NCBI RefSeq assembly: GCF_023283485.1
Contig: NZ_JAKILU010000026.1
Location: 1-51,195 of the forward strand
Length of the DNA: 51,195 bases
Source: Shewanella glacialipiscicola
GTDB taxonomy: Bacteria; Pseudomonadota; Gammaproteobacteria; Enterobacterales; Shewanellaceae
Direction of reading: 5' to 3'
The notes under the pieces are model-generated. The model ran no database searches and was not told the origin of the DNA. It was given only the letters and a program-made list of their open reading frames with translations. The translations under genes were made by a program, and so were the position numbers. Shown here piece by piece: positions 39,817-50,567 of this stretch. The first letter of the stretch is position 1; each line of letters opens with the position of its first letter.

Positions 39817-40554
39817 TTAAAAAGGGGCGTCACACAGCCAGTCGATGGCTTCGCCCGTGATGGGATGCAAAAAAGCTAAACGCGTGGCATGCAACATTAA
39901 ACGCTCAGCATGTGCATCTGGCATAAGTGTGTCAGATATCAGCGTATTGGCTCGATTGATTTCAAGCGCGCCGACGCCGCCATACAGATCGCAACCTAAA
40001 ATCGAATGTCCAAATTGCTGGCTATGAATACGCAGTTGATGGGTACGCCCCGACACAGGCGTAAATTCTACCCGCGTCGCAAAGGGATCACTAAGACGTT
40101 CTAATACACGATACTGACTGATGGCAGCCTTGCCAGTGCTATGGCAAATTTTTTGTAGCGGAAAATGTTCCACATCTTTAGCAATCGGCAGGTTAATCAC
40201 CCCGCTGTCGTCGACTAAATGCCCGTGGAGCAAGGCGGTATAACGCTTCTCAATGGTACGTGCCTGAAATTGCTTTGTTAGCATACCATTTACGGCTTTA
40301 TTCAGCGCCACCAGCATGATGCCAGAGGTACCAAAGTCGAGTCGATGCAACAAGGTTGCCGTAGGAAAATCCTGTACTAAGCGATAATGCACTGAATCGA
40401 AGTTAAGCGGATTTTTACCTGACAAACTTAATAAACCACTGGGCTTATCAATCAGTAAAATATCGCTGTCTTGATAAAGAACACGGATTTCACCAAGACA
40501 AGGCGGTGCAATAAAGGTATCAACTTTGGCAAGGCTATCGACTGGCGCTGGCAT
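39817..40554 (-). CDS. RluA-family pseudouridine synthase
   Basis: 245 residues. The catalytic Asp is in LLHRLDFGTSGIML, with SGRTHQLRIHSQQFGHSILGCDLY downstream, both diagnostic of the RluA/RluC/RluD family. There is no N-terminal S4 domain, as in RluA, which modifies 23S U746 and several tRNAs. Similarity to E. coli RluA is only moderate, so the target is uncertain (RluA or a paralogue). The ATG follows GAGAG by five bases. The stop is next to MITE-like copy 2. Confidence 0.88.
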   Translation of the reverse strand: MPAPVDSLAKVDTFIAPPCLGEIRVLYQDSDILLIDKPSGLLSLSGKNPLNFDSVHYRLVQDFPTATLLHRLDFGTSGIMLVALNKAVNGMLTKQFQARTIEKRYTALLHGHLVDDSGVINLPIAKDVEHFPLQKICHSTGKAAISQYRVLERLSDPFATRVEFTPVSGRTHQLRIHSQQFGHSILGCDLYGGVGALEINRANTLISDTLMPDAHAERLMLHATRLAFLHPITGEAIDWLCDAPF

Positions 40555-40620
40555 AACAACTCTCGAAAATGAGTAGACAAAATAAGTGCATAAATGACAA
40601 AAAATAGATTACAACCTAAA

Positions 40621-40655
40621 TAATAAGGCCGCATAACCTAAACTATGCGGCCTTA
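40621..40655 (-). terminator. terminator of carB
   Basis: On the minus strand TAAGGCCGCATA pairs with TATGCGGCCTTA around a 7-base loop, followed by TTATTT. It begins 23 bases after the carB stop. Confidence 0.75.
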
Positions 40656-40677
40656 ACGCGTACATCAAAATATTGGC

Positions 40678-43600
40678 TTATTTAGCCAAAATACGCTGGT
40701 GCAATTCTTGTAGTGAAATAACGTTACTACGGTCATCAGCAGCATGAGCCATACAGGTGGCAAATGCGGCGTTCATAGTCGTGGTGTAATTCACTTTGTA
40801 ACGCAGTGCTCCGCGGCGCAATTGACGAGAATCTTCAATCGCTTGGCGACCCTCAGTGGTGTTAACGATATAAGTGTACTCACCATTCTTAATACGATCG
40901 AGAATGTGTGGGCGACCTTCGTGTACCTTGTTCACTAGGCGCGGATTAATACCCGCTTCACCTAGAATGATTGCAGTACCATGGGTCGCATCGATTTGGT
41001 AACCGAGCTCAATTAACTTAGCCGCCAAATCAGCAACACGTTTCTTATCGCTATTACGCACAGACAATAATGCACGGCCAGATTTCGGCACCTCTGACGT
41101 CGCACCTAACTGCGCCTTAGCATAGGCTTCGGCAAAGGTATCGCCCACGCCCATCACTTCACCCGTTGAGCGCATTTCTGGGCCTAATAGGGGGTCAACA
41201 CCGGGGAACTTGTTAAATGGCAACACCACTTCTTTCACTGAATAGAAAGGTGGAATCACTTCTTTGGTGAAGTTTTGCGATTTCAAACTCTGGCCAGCCA
41301 TAACACGTGCGGCAATCTTAGCTAACGGCACACCGGTGGCTTTAGACACAAAGGGTACGGTACGGGCAGCACGTGGGTTAACTTCAATCATATAGATTTC
41401 GTTATCTTTCACGGCAAACTGCACATTCATCAGGCCAATAACACCGAGTTCCATTGCCAGCTTGCTGACCTGAACACGCATACGATCTTGGATTTCTTGG
41501 CTTAACGTGTATGCAGGTAAAGAACAACCAGAGTCACCAGAGTGCACCCCGGCTTGCTCGATATGCTCCATAATCGCGCCAATCACCACGGTTTCACCGT
41601 CACAAATGGCATCGATGTCGACTTCAATCGCATCATCTAAGAAACGGTCAAGTAGCACCGGAGATGCGTTAGACACGCTCACCGCTTCGTTAAAATAACG
41701 CAGTAAATCTTGCTTATCGTAAACGATTTCCATCGCACGACCACCCAATACATAGGACGGACGCACCACTAATGGATAACCAATACGTTCAGCGGCAATC
41801 ACAGCGCCTTCAACGGTAGTCACCGTTTGATTCTCTGGTTGCTTCATTTCTAAACGCTGGATAGCTTGCTGGAAACGCTCACGGTCTTCAGCGCGGTCAA
41901 TCGCGTCTGGGCTAGTACCAATAATGGGTACGCCAGCCGCTTCTAAGGCACGCGCCAGTTTCAGTGGCGTTTGGCCGCCGTACTGCACGATAACGCCCTT
42001 TGGCTTCTCGATACGCACAATGGCTAATACATCTTCCAGTGTCACAGGCTCAAAATACAAACGGTCTGACGTATCGTAGTCAGTCGAAACGGTTTCAGGG
42101 TTACAGTTCACCATAATGGTTTCGTAACCGTCTTCACGTAACGCTAATGCCGCGTGTACACAGCAGTAATCGAACTCAATACCTTGTCCGATACGGTTTG
42201 GCCCGCCACCTAACACCATGATTTTGTCACGGGTCGATGGGTTGGCTTCACATTCTTCTTCGTACGTGGAGTACATGTAAGCGGTATCGGTGGCGAATTC
42301 AGCCGCGCAGGTATCGACACGTTTGTACACTGGGTGCAGGTCAAACTTGTCACGCAGCTTACGTATTTCGGCTTCGTTCACGCCTAATACATCGGCTAAA
42401 CGCGCATCAGCAAAACCTTTACGCTTAAGCTTACGCAGTAAATCGTAATCTAAACCCGCTAGACCCGCATCGGCAACGACGCCTTCAAGCTGGATAAGTT
42501 CTTCAATTTGCACAAGGAACCAAGGGTCGATATTGGTCAGCTTAAAGATTTCATCTAGGCTCAAGCCTGCACGCATCGCATCGGCAATGTACCAAATACG
42601 GTCACAACCTGGCTCTTTCAGCTCATGGCGAATTAGTTGCATCGCTTCAGGCTTAGACATATCCGTAATAGGGTCTAATCCGTTACGGCTCACTTCTAAG
42701 CCGCGCAGCGCTTTTTGTAGTGACTCTTGGAAAGTACGGCCAATTGCCATCACTTCACCGACAGATTTCATCTGTGTGGTTAAGCGATCATTAGCGCCAG
42801 CAAACTTTTCAAAGTTGAAACGTGGCACTTTAGTCACAACATAATCGATAGCAGGCTCGAATGAGGCTGGTGTGCGACCACCAGTGATATCGTTCATCAG
42901 CTCATCAAGGGTGTAACCTATCGCTAATTTTGCCGCGATTTTCGCAATTGGGAAACCAGTTGCTTTTGATGCCAATGCAGATGAGCGCGATACCCGTGGG
43001 TTCATCTCGATGATAACCATACGGCCATCTAGCGGATTGATACCAAACTGTACGTTTGAGCCGCCCGTTTCCACCCCAATTTCACGCAGCACGGCCATAG
43101 AGGCGTTACGCATGATTTGGTATTCTTTATCGGTGAGGGTTTGCGCTGGCGCAACAGTAATCGAGTCACCGGTGTGCACACCCATAGGATCGAAGTTTTC
43201 GATAGCGCAAACGATAATGCAGTTATCATTGCGGTCACGTACCACTTCCATCTCATACTCTTTCCAACCGATTAAGCTTTCGTCGATTAAGAGTTCATTG
43301 GTGGGTGATAAATCTAAACCCTGTGAACAAATCTCCTCGAACTCCTCCTTGTTGTAGGCGATACCGCCGCCCGAGCCACCCATAGTAAATGAGGGACGGA
43401 TAATACAAGGAAAACCGACTTGATCGAGTACGCCGTAAGCTTCTTCCATGTTGTGGGCAATACCCGCACGTGGACAGTCAAGACCGATACTTTTCATCGC
43501 TTTATCAAAGCGGCTCCGGTCTTCAGCTTTATCGATAGCATCGGCTGTTGCGCCAATCATCTCGACGTTAAATTCTTTGAGTACGCCTTTAGCTTCAAGC

Positions 43601-43902
43601 TCTAATGCACAGTTCAGTGCAGTCTGGCCGCCCATGGTTGGCAAAATCGCATCGGGGCGTTCTTTAGCAATAATATTGCGAACCACTTCCCATTGAATTG
43701 GCTCGATATAGGTTGCATCGGCCATTTCTGGATCAGTCATAATGGTGGCGGGGTTAGAGTTCACCAAAATAACGCGGTAACCTTCTTCACGCAGCGCTTT
43801 ACACGCCTGCGCGCCAGAATAGTCAAATTCACATGCCTGACCAATCACAATTGGGCCGGCGCCTAGGATAAGAATACTTTTTATATCGGTACGTTTTGGC
43901 AT
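40678..43902 (-). CDS. carB: carbamoyl-phosphate synthase large subunit
   Basis: 1074 residues with the duplicated ATP-grasp halves typical of CarB: the first (about 1-400) phosphorylates bicarbonate and the second (about 550-935) phosphorylates carbamate. An oligomerisation domain lies between, and a C-terminal allosteric domain (about 936-1074) binds UMP, IMP and ornithine. Matching repeats include [17 protein letters not shown] and [17 protein letters not shown]. It supplies carbamoyl phosphate for arginine and pyrimidines. It follows carA after 21 bp. Confidence 0.98.
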   Translation of the reverse strand: MPKRTDIKSILILGAGPIVIGQACEFDYSGAQACKALREEGYRVILVNSNPATIMTDPEMADATYIEPIQWEVVRNIIAKERPDAILPTMGGQTALNCALELEAKGVLKEFNVEMIGATADAIDKAEDRSRFDKAMKSIGLDCPRAGIAHNMEEAYGVLDQVGFPCIIRPSFTMGGSGGGIAYNKEEFEEICSQGLDLSPTNELLIDESLIGWKEYEMEVVRDRNDNCIIVCAIENFDPMGVHTGDSITVAPAQTLTDKEYQIMRNASMAVLREIGVETGGSNVQFGINPLDGRMVIIEMNPRVSRSSALASKATGFPIAKIAAKLAIGYTLDELMNDITGGRTPASFEPAIDYVVTKVPRFNFEKFAGANDRLTTQMKSVGEVMAIGRTFQESLQKALRGLEVSRNGLDPITDMSKPEAMQLIRHELKEPGCDRIWYIADAMRAGLSLDEIFKLTNIDPWFLVQIEELIQLEGVVADAGLAGLDYDLLRKLKRKGFADARLADVLGVNEAEIRKLRDKFDLHPVYKRVDTCAAEFATDTAYMYSTYEEECEANPSTRDKIMVLGGGPNRIGQGIEFDYCCVHAALALREDGYETIMVNCNPETVSTDYDTSDRLYFEPVTLEDVLAIVRIEKPKGVIVQYGGQTPLKLARALEAAGVPIIGTSPDAIDRAEDRERFQQAIQRLEMKQPENQTVTTVEGAVIAAERIGYPLVVRPSYVLGGRAMEIVYDKQDLLRYFNEAVSVSNASPVLLDRFLDDAIEVDIDAICDGETVVIGAIMEHIEQAGVHSGDSGCSLPAYTLSQEIQDRMRVQVSKLAMELGVIGLMNVQFAVKDNEIYMIEVNPRAARTVPFVSKATGVPLAKIAARVMAGQSLKSQNFTKEVIPPFYSVKEVVLPFNKFPGVDPLLGPEMRSTGEVMGVGDTFAEAYAKAQLGATSEVPKSGRALLSVRNSDKKRVADLAAKLIELGYQIDATHGTAIILGEAGINPRLVNKVHEGRPHILDRIKNGEYTYIVNTTEGRQAIEDSRQLRRGALRYKVNYTTTMNAAFATCMAHAADDRSNVISLQELHQRILAK

Positions 43903-43923
43903 TGCTGTTCTCTACTCCTAGGG

Positions 43924-45072
43924 CTACTTAGCGGTCTGACGATAGTGCTCAATCAACTCAATAAAGTGATCAAACAGCGGCGCGGCATCGTTCGGGCCTG
44001 GGCTTGCTTCAGGATGACCTTGAAAACTAAACGCAGGTTTATCGGTCAGATGGATACCTTGCAATGAACCATCAAACAGCGACTTATGCGTCACCTTAAT
44101 GTTGGCGGGCAGTGTGGTTTCATCAGCAGCAAAACCGTGGTTTTGGCTAGTGATCATCACAGTTCCTTGCTCAATATTGCTCACTGGATGGTTGGCACCG
44201 TGGTGACCAAACTTCATCTTTAAGGTTTTTGCGCCACAGGCCAGAGCCAGCAGTTGATGGCCTAAACAAATACCAAAAATCGGCATGTCGGTTTTGAGTA
44301 TTTGTTGAATCGCTTCAATCGCGTAATCGCATGGCTCTGGATCGCCAGGGCCGTTCGACAAAAACACGCCATCGGGATTCATCGCTAATACGTCAGCAGC
44401 TGAAGTTTTAGCAGGCACCACTGTGACATCGCAGCCACGGTCCACTAACATCCGCAAAATATTTTGCTTAACGCCGAAGTCGTAGGCGACAACTTTGTAT
44501 TTAAGCTCGCTTGCTGGCGTCTCAGCAGGTAAACCGCCAACTAAGCGCCAGCTACCCTTGCGCCAGGTGTAGGCCGTTTTAGTTGTTACCTCTTTAGCGA
44601 GATCCATACCTTTTAAACCTGGGAAGGCTTTCGCCGCAGCCAATGCTTTTGCTTCGTCTAAGTCAGCACCCGCCATAATACAACCGGCTTGAGCTCCTTT
44701 TTCACGGAGAATACGCGTTAACTTGCGGGTATCGATATCTGCGATGCCAACAACATTGTTCGCTTTGAGATAATCACTGAGGGATTGTTGATTACGGAAA
44801 CTACTTGCGATGAGCGGAAGATCGCGAATGATAAGACCACAAGCGTGAACCCCATCGGATTCCATATCTTCATTATTGGTACCAGTGTTGCCTATGTGTG
44901 GGTAGGTCAAGGTTACAATCTGGCGTGAGTAGGAGGGATCAGTTAAAATTTCTTGGTATCCTGTCATCGAAGTATTAAAAACAACTTCACCAACTGAGAG
45001 ACCATCGGCACCAATTGCTATGCCAGAGAATACAGTTCCATCTTCGAGTACGAGTAAGGCAGACTTTGTCAC
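43924..45072 (-). CDS. carA: carbamoyl-phosphate synthase small subunit
   Basis: Glutamine amidotransferase subunit, 382 residues (the E. coli length) from GTG 45072, which has GGAGG four bases upstream; the frame opens at 45093. The class I triad is Cys in [15 protein letters not shown] and His/Glu in GHPEASPGP. Glutamine-derived ammonia is channelled to CarB. The 150-bp upstream region is A/T-rich, but I could not identify a clear promoter pair or ARG box. Confidence 0.98.
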   Translation of the reverse strand: MTKSALLVLEDGTVFSGIAIGADGLSVGEVVFNTSMTGYQEILTDPSYSRQIVTLTYPHIGNTGTNNEDMESDGVHACGLIIRDLPLIASSFRNQQSLSDYLKANNVVGIADIDTRKLTRILREKGAQAGCIMAGADLDEAKALAAAKAFPGLKGMDLAKEVTTKTAYTWRKGSWRLVGGLPAETPASELKYKVVAYDFGVKQNILRMLVDRGCDVTVVPAKTSAADVLAMNPDGVFLSNGPGDPEPCDYAIEAIQQILKTDMPIFGICLGHQLLALACGAKTLKMKFGHHGANHPVSNIEQGTVMITSQNHGFAADETTLPANIKVTHKSLFDGSLQGIHLTDKPAFSFQGHPEASPGPNDAAPLFDHFIELIEHYRQTAK

Positions 45073-45220
45073 GCGACCTCCATAAAGAGCCAAGCCACTG
45101 AAATATTATGTTTTTATGTTTTTTTAAAATACCAACTTCCGCTAATTCACGAAATTTTGACAAATTCAGACGATTCTATAGTAAACACGCCTTATCGTCC
45201 ACCCATTGGTAACTGGGTGC

Positions 45221-45247
45221 AAAAAAAAACGCCATATCGGCGTTTTT
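45221..45247 (-). terminator. terminator of dapB
   Basis: On the minus strand AAAAACGCC-GATAT-GGCGTTTTTTTTT, with nine T. It begins 5 bases after the dapB stop and separates it from carAB. Confidence 0.93.
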
Positions 45248-45251
45248 AATA

Positions 45252-46082
<831 letters not shown>

Positions 46083-46097
46083 TTAGGCTTCCATAAG

Positions 46098-46126
46098 AAA
46101 ACGCCTAAGACAGGCTTAGGCGTTTT
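46098..46126 (-). terminator. terminator of fklB
   Basis: The perfect 12-bp stem AAAACGCCTAAG/CTTAGGCGTTTT with a 5-base loop, located 7 bases after the fklB stop on the minus strand. Confidence 0.9.
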
Positions 46127-46133
46127 ATCACTA

Positions 46134-46751
46134 TTAGATGATATCTAATAACTCAACTTCAAATACTAACGTTGAGTAAGGAGGAATCGATGCCCCAGCG
46201 CCGCGCTCACCATAAGCTAAGTGATGTGGCACAAATAATTTTAACTTAGTGCCGACTGGCATCAGTTGCAGTGCTTCGGTCCAGCCAGCGATAACGCCAG
46301 ATACTGGAAACTCAGCAGGTTGGCCACGAACCACAGAGCTGTCGAACACATCACCATTAATGAAAGAACCGTGGTAATGAGTACGTACTGTGTCTTCGTA
46401 AGTTGGCTTAGCGCCATCGCCTTGGACTAATACTTCGAACTGCAGACCAGAGTCAGTCACAGTTACGCCATCACGCTTAGCATTTTCAGCTAAAAACGCA
46501 TCGCCTTCTTCAGAGGCAGCAGCAGCAGATTGCTCTTGTGCCGCTTGGATACGACCACTGATTTCAGTGAAAGCCACTTGCAGATCTTGCATAGACACTG
46601 CGCTTTCTAAACCAGCAAACGCATCAGCTAAACCCGCTTGAACGGCAGAAATATCTACACCATCAAAAGAATTGGCGGCCAGTTGCTCACCCATTTGACG
46701 GCCTACACCGTAACTTGCTTGTTGTTCAACAGTACTGAATTTATCAGACAT
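46134..46751 (-). CDS. fklB: FKBP-type peptidyl-prolyl cis-trans isomerase FKBP22
   Basis: 205 residues, against 206 in E. coli FklB. The N-terminal helical dimerisation domain (about 1-90, with the start MSDKFSTVEQQASYGVGRQMGEQ) joins an FKBP domain with DTVRTHYHGSFINGDVFDSS, GWTEALQLMPVG and the ending VFEVELLDI. No signal peptide, so it is cytosolic. A weak promoter (TTTAAC, 17 bp, TATGGT) can be drawn upstream on the minus strand. Confidence 0.95.
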   Translation of the reverse strand: MSDKFSTVEQQASYGVGRQMGEQLAANSFDGVDISAVQAGLADAFAGLESAVSMQDLQVAFTEISGRIQAAQEQSAAAASEEGDAFLAENAKRDGVTVTDSGLQFEVLVQGDGAKPTYEDTVRTHYHGSFINGDVFDSSVVRGQPAEFPVSGVIAGWTEALQLMPVGTKLKLFVPHHLAYGERGAGASIPPYSTLVFEVELLDII

Positions 46752-46967
46752 AATTAACGACTCTCAATTGCTCAGTGGAATTTTGCGCGCCAGTTTACCA
46801 TAGTTCTACGCCCTATGCTGTTAAACTGACTGCTTATTTAATTAACGAGCCTTTTTTAGTCCCTTAATGCGTATTTATCCAAAAACTTAGCTCATCCGCC
46901 CTTTATCTCAATACGACCAAAGGAATAGCAAACACTAGAGCTTTACTGCTATTAGCGTACGATCCAT

Positions 46968-47777
46968 TTATTTGGGGGCAACGCACTGATTCTTTACCTG
47001 CGCTTTAGCAGTGGCATATAACGGCTGCATTTGCGCTTGTAACTGTTGTAACTGCTCAATGCGATTACTGTTTGATGGATGGGTCGATAATAATTCGGGC
47101 CCTTGGCTACCACCCACCTTCGACATATTTTGCCATAATTGAACGCTCTGTGCCGGATCAAAGCCTGCCCGCGCCATTAGCTCTAACCCCATAATATCGG
47201 CTTCGCTTTCTTGCGCACGGCCAAAGGGCAAAATCACCCCGACCTGAGCACCAAGACCTAACGCTGACATATATAAGTCACGATTAGCCACCCCACTCAC
47301 GCCAAGCGCCGCATCGGCAATTTGCATGCCTACACCCGTTAACTGCCCGCGAGAAACCTGCTCGTTACCATGTTGCGCCAACACGTGCGCCACTTCGTGA
47401 CCTAATACAGTTGCCAGCTGATCGGGACCATTAGCCACTTTGAGCAATCCAGTGTATACGCCGATATGTCCACCAGGCAGTGCAAAGGCGTTAACTTGTT
47501 CTGAGTCAAACAGCACCACATCCCAGCGCTGGGTTTGATCCGGCAGCACTGCCGTGACGCGATTAGCCACGCAATTTACATATTGTGTCAGCTTTTTATC
47601 GCTGCTCACCTTTTGTTGCTTTTTCATCTCTTCAAAAGAAGCATCACCCATCTGCTGCATCTGCGCCGATGAATAGAGCAATGTCTGCCCGCGTCCCGTT
47701 GGCGATTGGGTACTCATACAAGCGGTTAATCCGAGCACGACCGACACAGCCACTAAACCTAAACGCATTGATTTCAT
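46968..47777 (-). CDS. M48-family metalloprotease lipoprotein (LoiP/YggG-like)
   Basis: 269 residues with a signal peptide ending in the lipobox GLTA-C (Cys 20). The zinc protease motif is H127-E-V-A-H131 (VLGHEVAHVLAQHG), with the third ligand Glu in AQESEAD near residue 186. The FALPGGHIGVYTGLL segment is typical of periplasmic M48 enzymes. It is probably a membrane-attached quality-control protease. E. coli LoiP is related but diverged. AAGGAG lies six bases before the ATG. There is no TPR domain, so it is not BepA. Confidence 0.9.
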   Translation of the reverse strand: MKSMRLGLVAVSVVLGLTACMSTQSPTGRGQTLLYSSAQMQQMGDASFEEMKKQQKVSSDKKLTQYVNCVANRVTAVLPDQTQRWDVVLFDSEQVNAFALPGGHIGVYTGLLKVANGPDQLATVLGHEVAHVLAQHGNEQVSRGQLTGVGMQIADAALGVSGVANRDLYMSALGLGAQVGVILPFGRAQESEADIMGLELMARAGFDPAQSVQLWQNMSKVGGSQGPELLSTHPSNSNRIEQLQQLQAQMQPLYATAKAQVKNQCVAPK

Positions 47778-47935
47778 CTAAAACTCCTTAAATCCATTAT
47801 GAGCTTGAAAGCGAGAGCAACATATTGATGCAACTTATCGCAAGATTTTACTGCTATGGATGAGATAAGCCAATTAACCATCCTTAGCGATATCGCATAC
47901 TATTAATATTTGTTCGCCGACATCCCCGTAAGGAA

Positions 47936-48517
47936 TTAATACTCCTCTTTTAACATGGCATAAAGATACTCATCGCCCCATGCGCCCTTAAAAAAGGTGT
48001 TTTTTACATAATGGGCTTCGCGCCTAAAATGGAGTTTTTCCAGTAAACGACAGCAGGCAAGATTTTGTGTATCGGTGACGGCAATGACTCTATGCTTATG
48101 CAATTCAATAAAGAGGTAATCCAGCAATGCGCTGACGGCTTCAAAAGCGATATGTTGACCTTGATACTCAGGCGCAATCGTAAAGCCAATTTCAACCTGT
48201 TGTTCATCGATAAAATGTAGCGCCAGATCGCCAACGAGCTTGGTCAAAGTGGCTCCCGCCGTAGAGACAATTGCTAACTGAAACCAATTTCCTGCGGCGC
48301 CAAATTGCGTATAATCCATGCCTTCATAAAGGGTTATAGCATCGCTATCGCTGTAATCACTCCAGCTTTGATATTTAGCAACCTGAGGGTCGGCGCGATA
48401 GGCGGCAAAAGCCTTAAGATCCGCTCGCTGAAATGGTCGAAGCATAAAGTGCTGAGTCGTTAAACCGTTATTCACCATGTTATGCAGTGCTTTACTTAAC
48501 CCTAAGGTTGATGCCAT
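47936..48517 (-). CDS. GNAT-family N-acetyltransferase (RimJ/RimL type)
   Basis: About 193 residues. The N-terminal strand HFMLRPFQRADLKAF, the acetyl-CoA region VEIGFTIAPEYQGQHIAFEAV and the LACCRLLEKLHF-RREAH ending mark the Acetyltransf_3 group. In the CoA loop QGQHIA replaces the usual QxxGxG/A, a modest deviation. ATG 48517 has GGAG seven bases upstream; the GTG at 48520 is too close. The substrate is unknown. It follows the helicase gene by 27 bp and may share its transcript. Confidence 0.85.
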   Translation of the reverse strand: MASTLGLSKALHNMVNNGLTTQHFMLRPFQRADLKAFAAYRADPQVAKYQSWSDYSDSDAITLYEGMDYTQFGAAGNWFQLAIVSTAGATLTKLVGDLALHFIDEQQVEIGFTIAPEYQGQHIAFEAVSALLDYLFIELHKHRVIAVTDTQNLACCRLLEKLHFRREAHYVKNTFFKGAWGDEYLYAMLKEEY

Positions 48518-48544
48518 CACTTAACTCCTTTCAGCTTCAAGCAA

Positions 48545-49945
48545 TCAACGCTTACCTTTAAACTCTTTGGCGCTGTGCTTATTAACGCTACGGCGGTTTG
48601 CCTGTTTATCCCGCGGCGCTCGTTTACGTTCAACCTTGCCACCTTCTACAACATCCGCGGCTTTTTCACTTGGCTTATCCGTTACCGGAAAATCAGCCAA
48701 TAATGCCAGTGGCAACTCCCGAGTAGTCAAAGTGCGGATTGCCGCTAGGGTCGGCATTTCGCTGTGGCACACAAGGGAAATCGCTAGCCCTTTAGCGCCC
48801 GCTCTAGCAGTGCGACCAATTCGGTGCACATACACAGGCGCGCTCATGGGCAAATCCAAATTAATCACCACAGGTAAAGCATCGACATGAATGCCACGCG
48901 CCATTAAATCTGTAGCCACTAATACTTGCAGCTTATTGGCTTTAAAGTCGGCTAAGGTTTGGCTGCGTACAGTTTGATCTTTTTCACCGTGCAGTGCAGC
49001 AACTTTCATCCCCGCTTTAGCAAGGCGTTTGGCAACCGCATCGGCATCATCACGGGCACTGATAAACACTAGCACCTGCGGCCATTGATATTGTTTTAAT
49101 AACGCAATTAACACCTGCGCCTTACTGCCCTTGTTGACTAAATACAACTGTTCTTCAATCTCAGCGACCACAGAGTTAAGTTGTTGGGCTTCAATACGCT
49201 GCGCGCTATGGTTTAATAATTGGCTCGCGACTTGTTCTAACGCTTGCGGAAAGGTCGCTGAAAACAGCAAGGTTTGGCGAGCTTTAGGCATTAACGCTAA
49301 TAGCTTTTGTATATCAGGCCAAAAGCCCATTTCAAGTAAACGGTCGGCTTCATCGAGCGCTAAATACTCTATGGCGCTAAGGGCGATATGCGATTGCTGG
49401 CATAAATCGAGTAATCGCCCCGGCGTTGCCACCAACACCTGCGGCTTGGCGGCTAACTCTGCCAATTGCGTTTCAAGCTCAACGCCGCCGCAAAGGGTTT
49501 GGATAGTAATCGGTTGTAGCGTTGCACATTGCGCGAATAGATTAGTCGCCAAGGTTTGCAACGCCTCGGTCACTTGCATTGCCAACTCGCGGGTTGGCAC
49601 TAATATCAGCACAGATGCAAAAGCCTCGGCCTGATAGCCACCGCCACCTTTAGCGTTATGCTTTGCCGTATTTATGGGTTTTGGCGATACCAGTGATTTA
49701 GATAACGGCGGTAATGGTTGCAGCAGTTTTTGTAGCAGTGGCAAACCAAAGGCCAACGTCTTACCGCTACCCGTTTGCGCTAAAGCCAATACATCTTGCC
49801 CCGCTAGCACCACAGGAATAGCCAACTGCTGCACCCGAGTGGGTTGCACCAAGGCTGCAGGCAACGCCTTAAGTAAGGCCGAATTTAAGCCAAGCTTGGC
49901 AAAAGTTAACGACTCAGGGGAAGAAGAAAGCTCGGGAAAGGTCAT
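48545..49945 (-). CDS. DEAD-box ATP-dependent RNA helicase
   Basis: 466 residues. Q motif (LTFAKLGLNSALLKAL ... PTRVQQLAIP), Walker A AQTGSGKT, PTRELA, TPGRLLDL, DEAD (ALDEADRLLEMGFWPD), SAT (LFSATFP), RGIHVD and HRIGRTARAG are all present. A Lys/Arg-rich C-terminal tail (about 430-466) could bind RNA. It belongs to the RhlE-like branch, but a specific name is not secure. There is a proline-rich, variable insert after motif I (residues about 75-105). The start (ATG 49945 or GTG 49948) lacks a strong Shine-Dalgarno. Confidence 0.9.
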   Translation of the reverse strand: MTFPELSSSPESLTFAKLGLNSALLKALPAALVQPTRVQQLAIPVVLAGQDVLALAQTGSGKTLAFGLPLLQKLLQPLPPLSKSLVSPKPINTAKHNAKGGGGYQAEAFASVLILVPTRELAMQVTEALQTLATNLFAQCATLQPITIQTLCGGVELETQLAELAAKPQVLVATPGRLLDLCQQSHIALSAIEYLALDEADRLLEMGFWPDIQKLLALMPKARQTLLFSATFPQALEQVASQLLNHSAQRIEAQQLNSVVAEIEEQLYLVNKGSKAQVLIALLKQYQWPQVLVFISARDDADAVAKRLAKAGMKVAALHGEKDQTVRSQTLADFKANKLQVLVATDLMARGIHVDALPVVINLDLPMSAPVYVHRIGRTARAGAKGLAISLVCHSEMPTLAAIRTLTTRELPLALLADFPVTDKPSEKAADVVEGGKVERKRAPRDKQANRRSVNKHSAKEFKGKR

Positions 49946-50152
49946 CACAGCACCAGATCAACACATGGGAGCGAAAGTTTACTCAGTGTCGAATGGGAAT
50001 ACCAATATTGTTTCGGCTTTTACTCCGCTGATTTCGGGCTAGCTTATGGTAGAATCCCCTCCAATCAGCTTTATGAATGTGCAACACAACTCATTTGTTT
50101 AACTGAACGTAGTGGAACACTACCGTGATTAACTAAATGAAGAGACAAGATT

Positions 50153-50431
50153 ATGAGTAAGTTAAATGCCGCAGAACGTAAAGCCCGCGATAACGCCCGT
50201 TTTTCACAACGTGTTGATGAGCGCCGAGTAAAAGGCGAAGACGTGGTCGCCTACGTGCTGGGCAACAAGCTCGCGTTTAAGTTTTTGACTAAACCAGAGA
50301 GACACGAATTTAAACAAAGAGAAGCCGCACTTGAAGAAGAAGCCAAGCTTAAAAAGCAGCAAGCGTTTGAGCTTAAAACCGAGCAAGAGTTAGAGAAAGC
50401 CGAAGCCGCATTTACTGTTCCAGAAGAGTAA
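50153..50431 (+). CDS. small charged protein of unknown function
   Basis: 92 residues rich in Lys, Glu and Ala. The N-terminus is basic (MSKLNAAERKARDNARFSQR) and the C-terminal half is a likely coiled coil or long helix (EFKQREAALEEEAKLKKQQ and on). No Cys, signal peptide or known domain. AAGAGACAAG precedes the ATG at roughly the right distance. I do not recognise a family. It is transcribed away from the helicase gene. Confidence 0.7.
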   Translation: MSKLNAAERKARDNARFSQRVDERRVKGEDVVAYVLGNKLAFKFLTKPERHEFKQREAALEEEAKLKKQQAFELKTEQELEKAEAAFTVPEE

Positions 50432-50444
50432 AAACTCTTAGGTT

Positions 50445-50465
50445 TCCAAACTTCGTTTGGATTTT
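50445..50465 (+). terminator. probable terminator of the 50153 gene
   Basis: TCCAAAC-TTC-GTTTGGA followed by TTTT, 14 bases after the stop codon. The stem is only 7 bp, so it is moderate in strength. Confidence 0.6.
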
Positions 50466-50512
50466 CAAATCGAAATCAAAGTCGAAATCAAAGTCAAAAT
50501 CCACATCAAGGT
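50463..50512. repeat. degenerate 12-bp tandem repeat
   Basis: About four units of TCGAAATCAAAG-like sequence: the first two full units are near perfect, then TCAAAATCCACA and TCAAGGTCG. A hexamer TCRAAR underlies the period. It is not in a coding frame of any gene. Confidence 0.6.
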
Positions 50513-50535
50513 CGTGGCGCTTCGCCCACACCAGA

Positions 50536-50567
50536 CCAAAAGGGGATCAACAGCAATCCCCTTTTGG
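50536..50567. other. strong non-coding hairpin
   Basis: CCAAAAGGGGAT and ATCCCCTTTTGG form a perfect 12-bp stem around an 8-base loop. No T-run follows on either strand beyond the stem's own TTTT, so it may be a terminator, a repeat-element stem or an RNA structure. Confidence 0.6.

Noticed and set aside
40744..43696. Several plus-strand frames antisense to carB
   Set aside because: They lack ribosome binding sites and are shadows of the long conserved CarB frame.
45073..45220. ARG box or pyrimidine attenuator before carA
   Set aside because: The A/T-rich region has a partial palindrome (GAAATTTTGACAAATTC) but no match good enough to name an operator.
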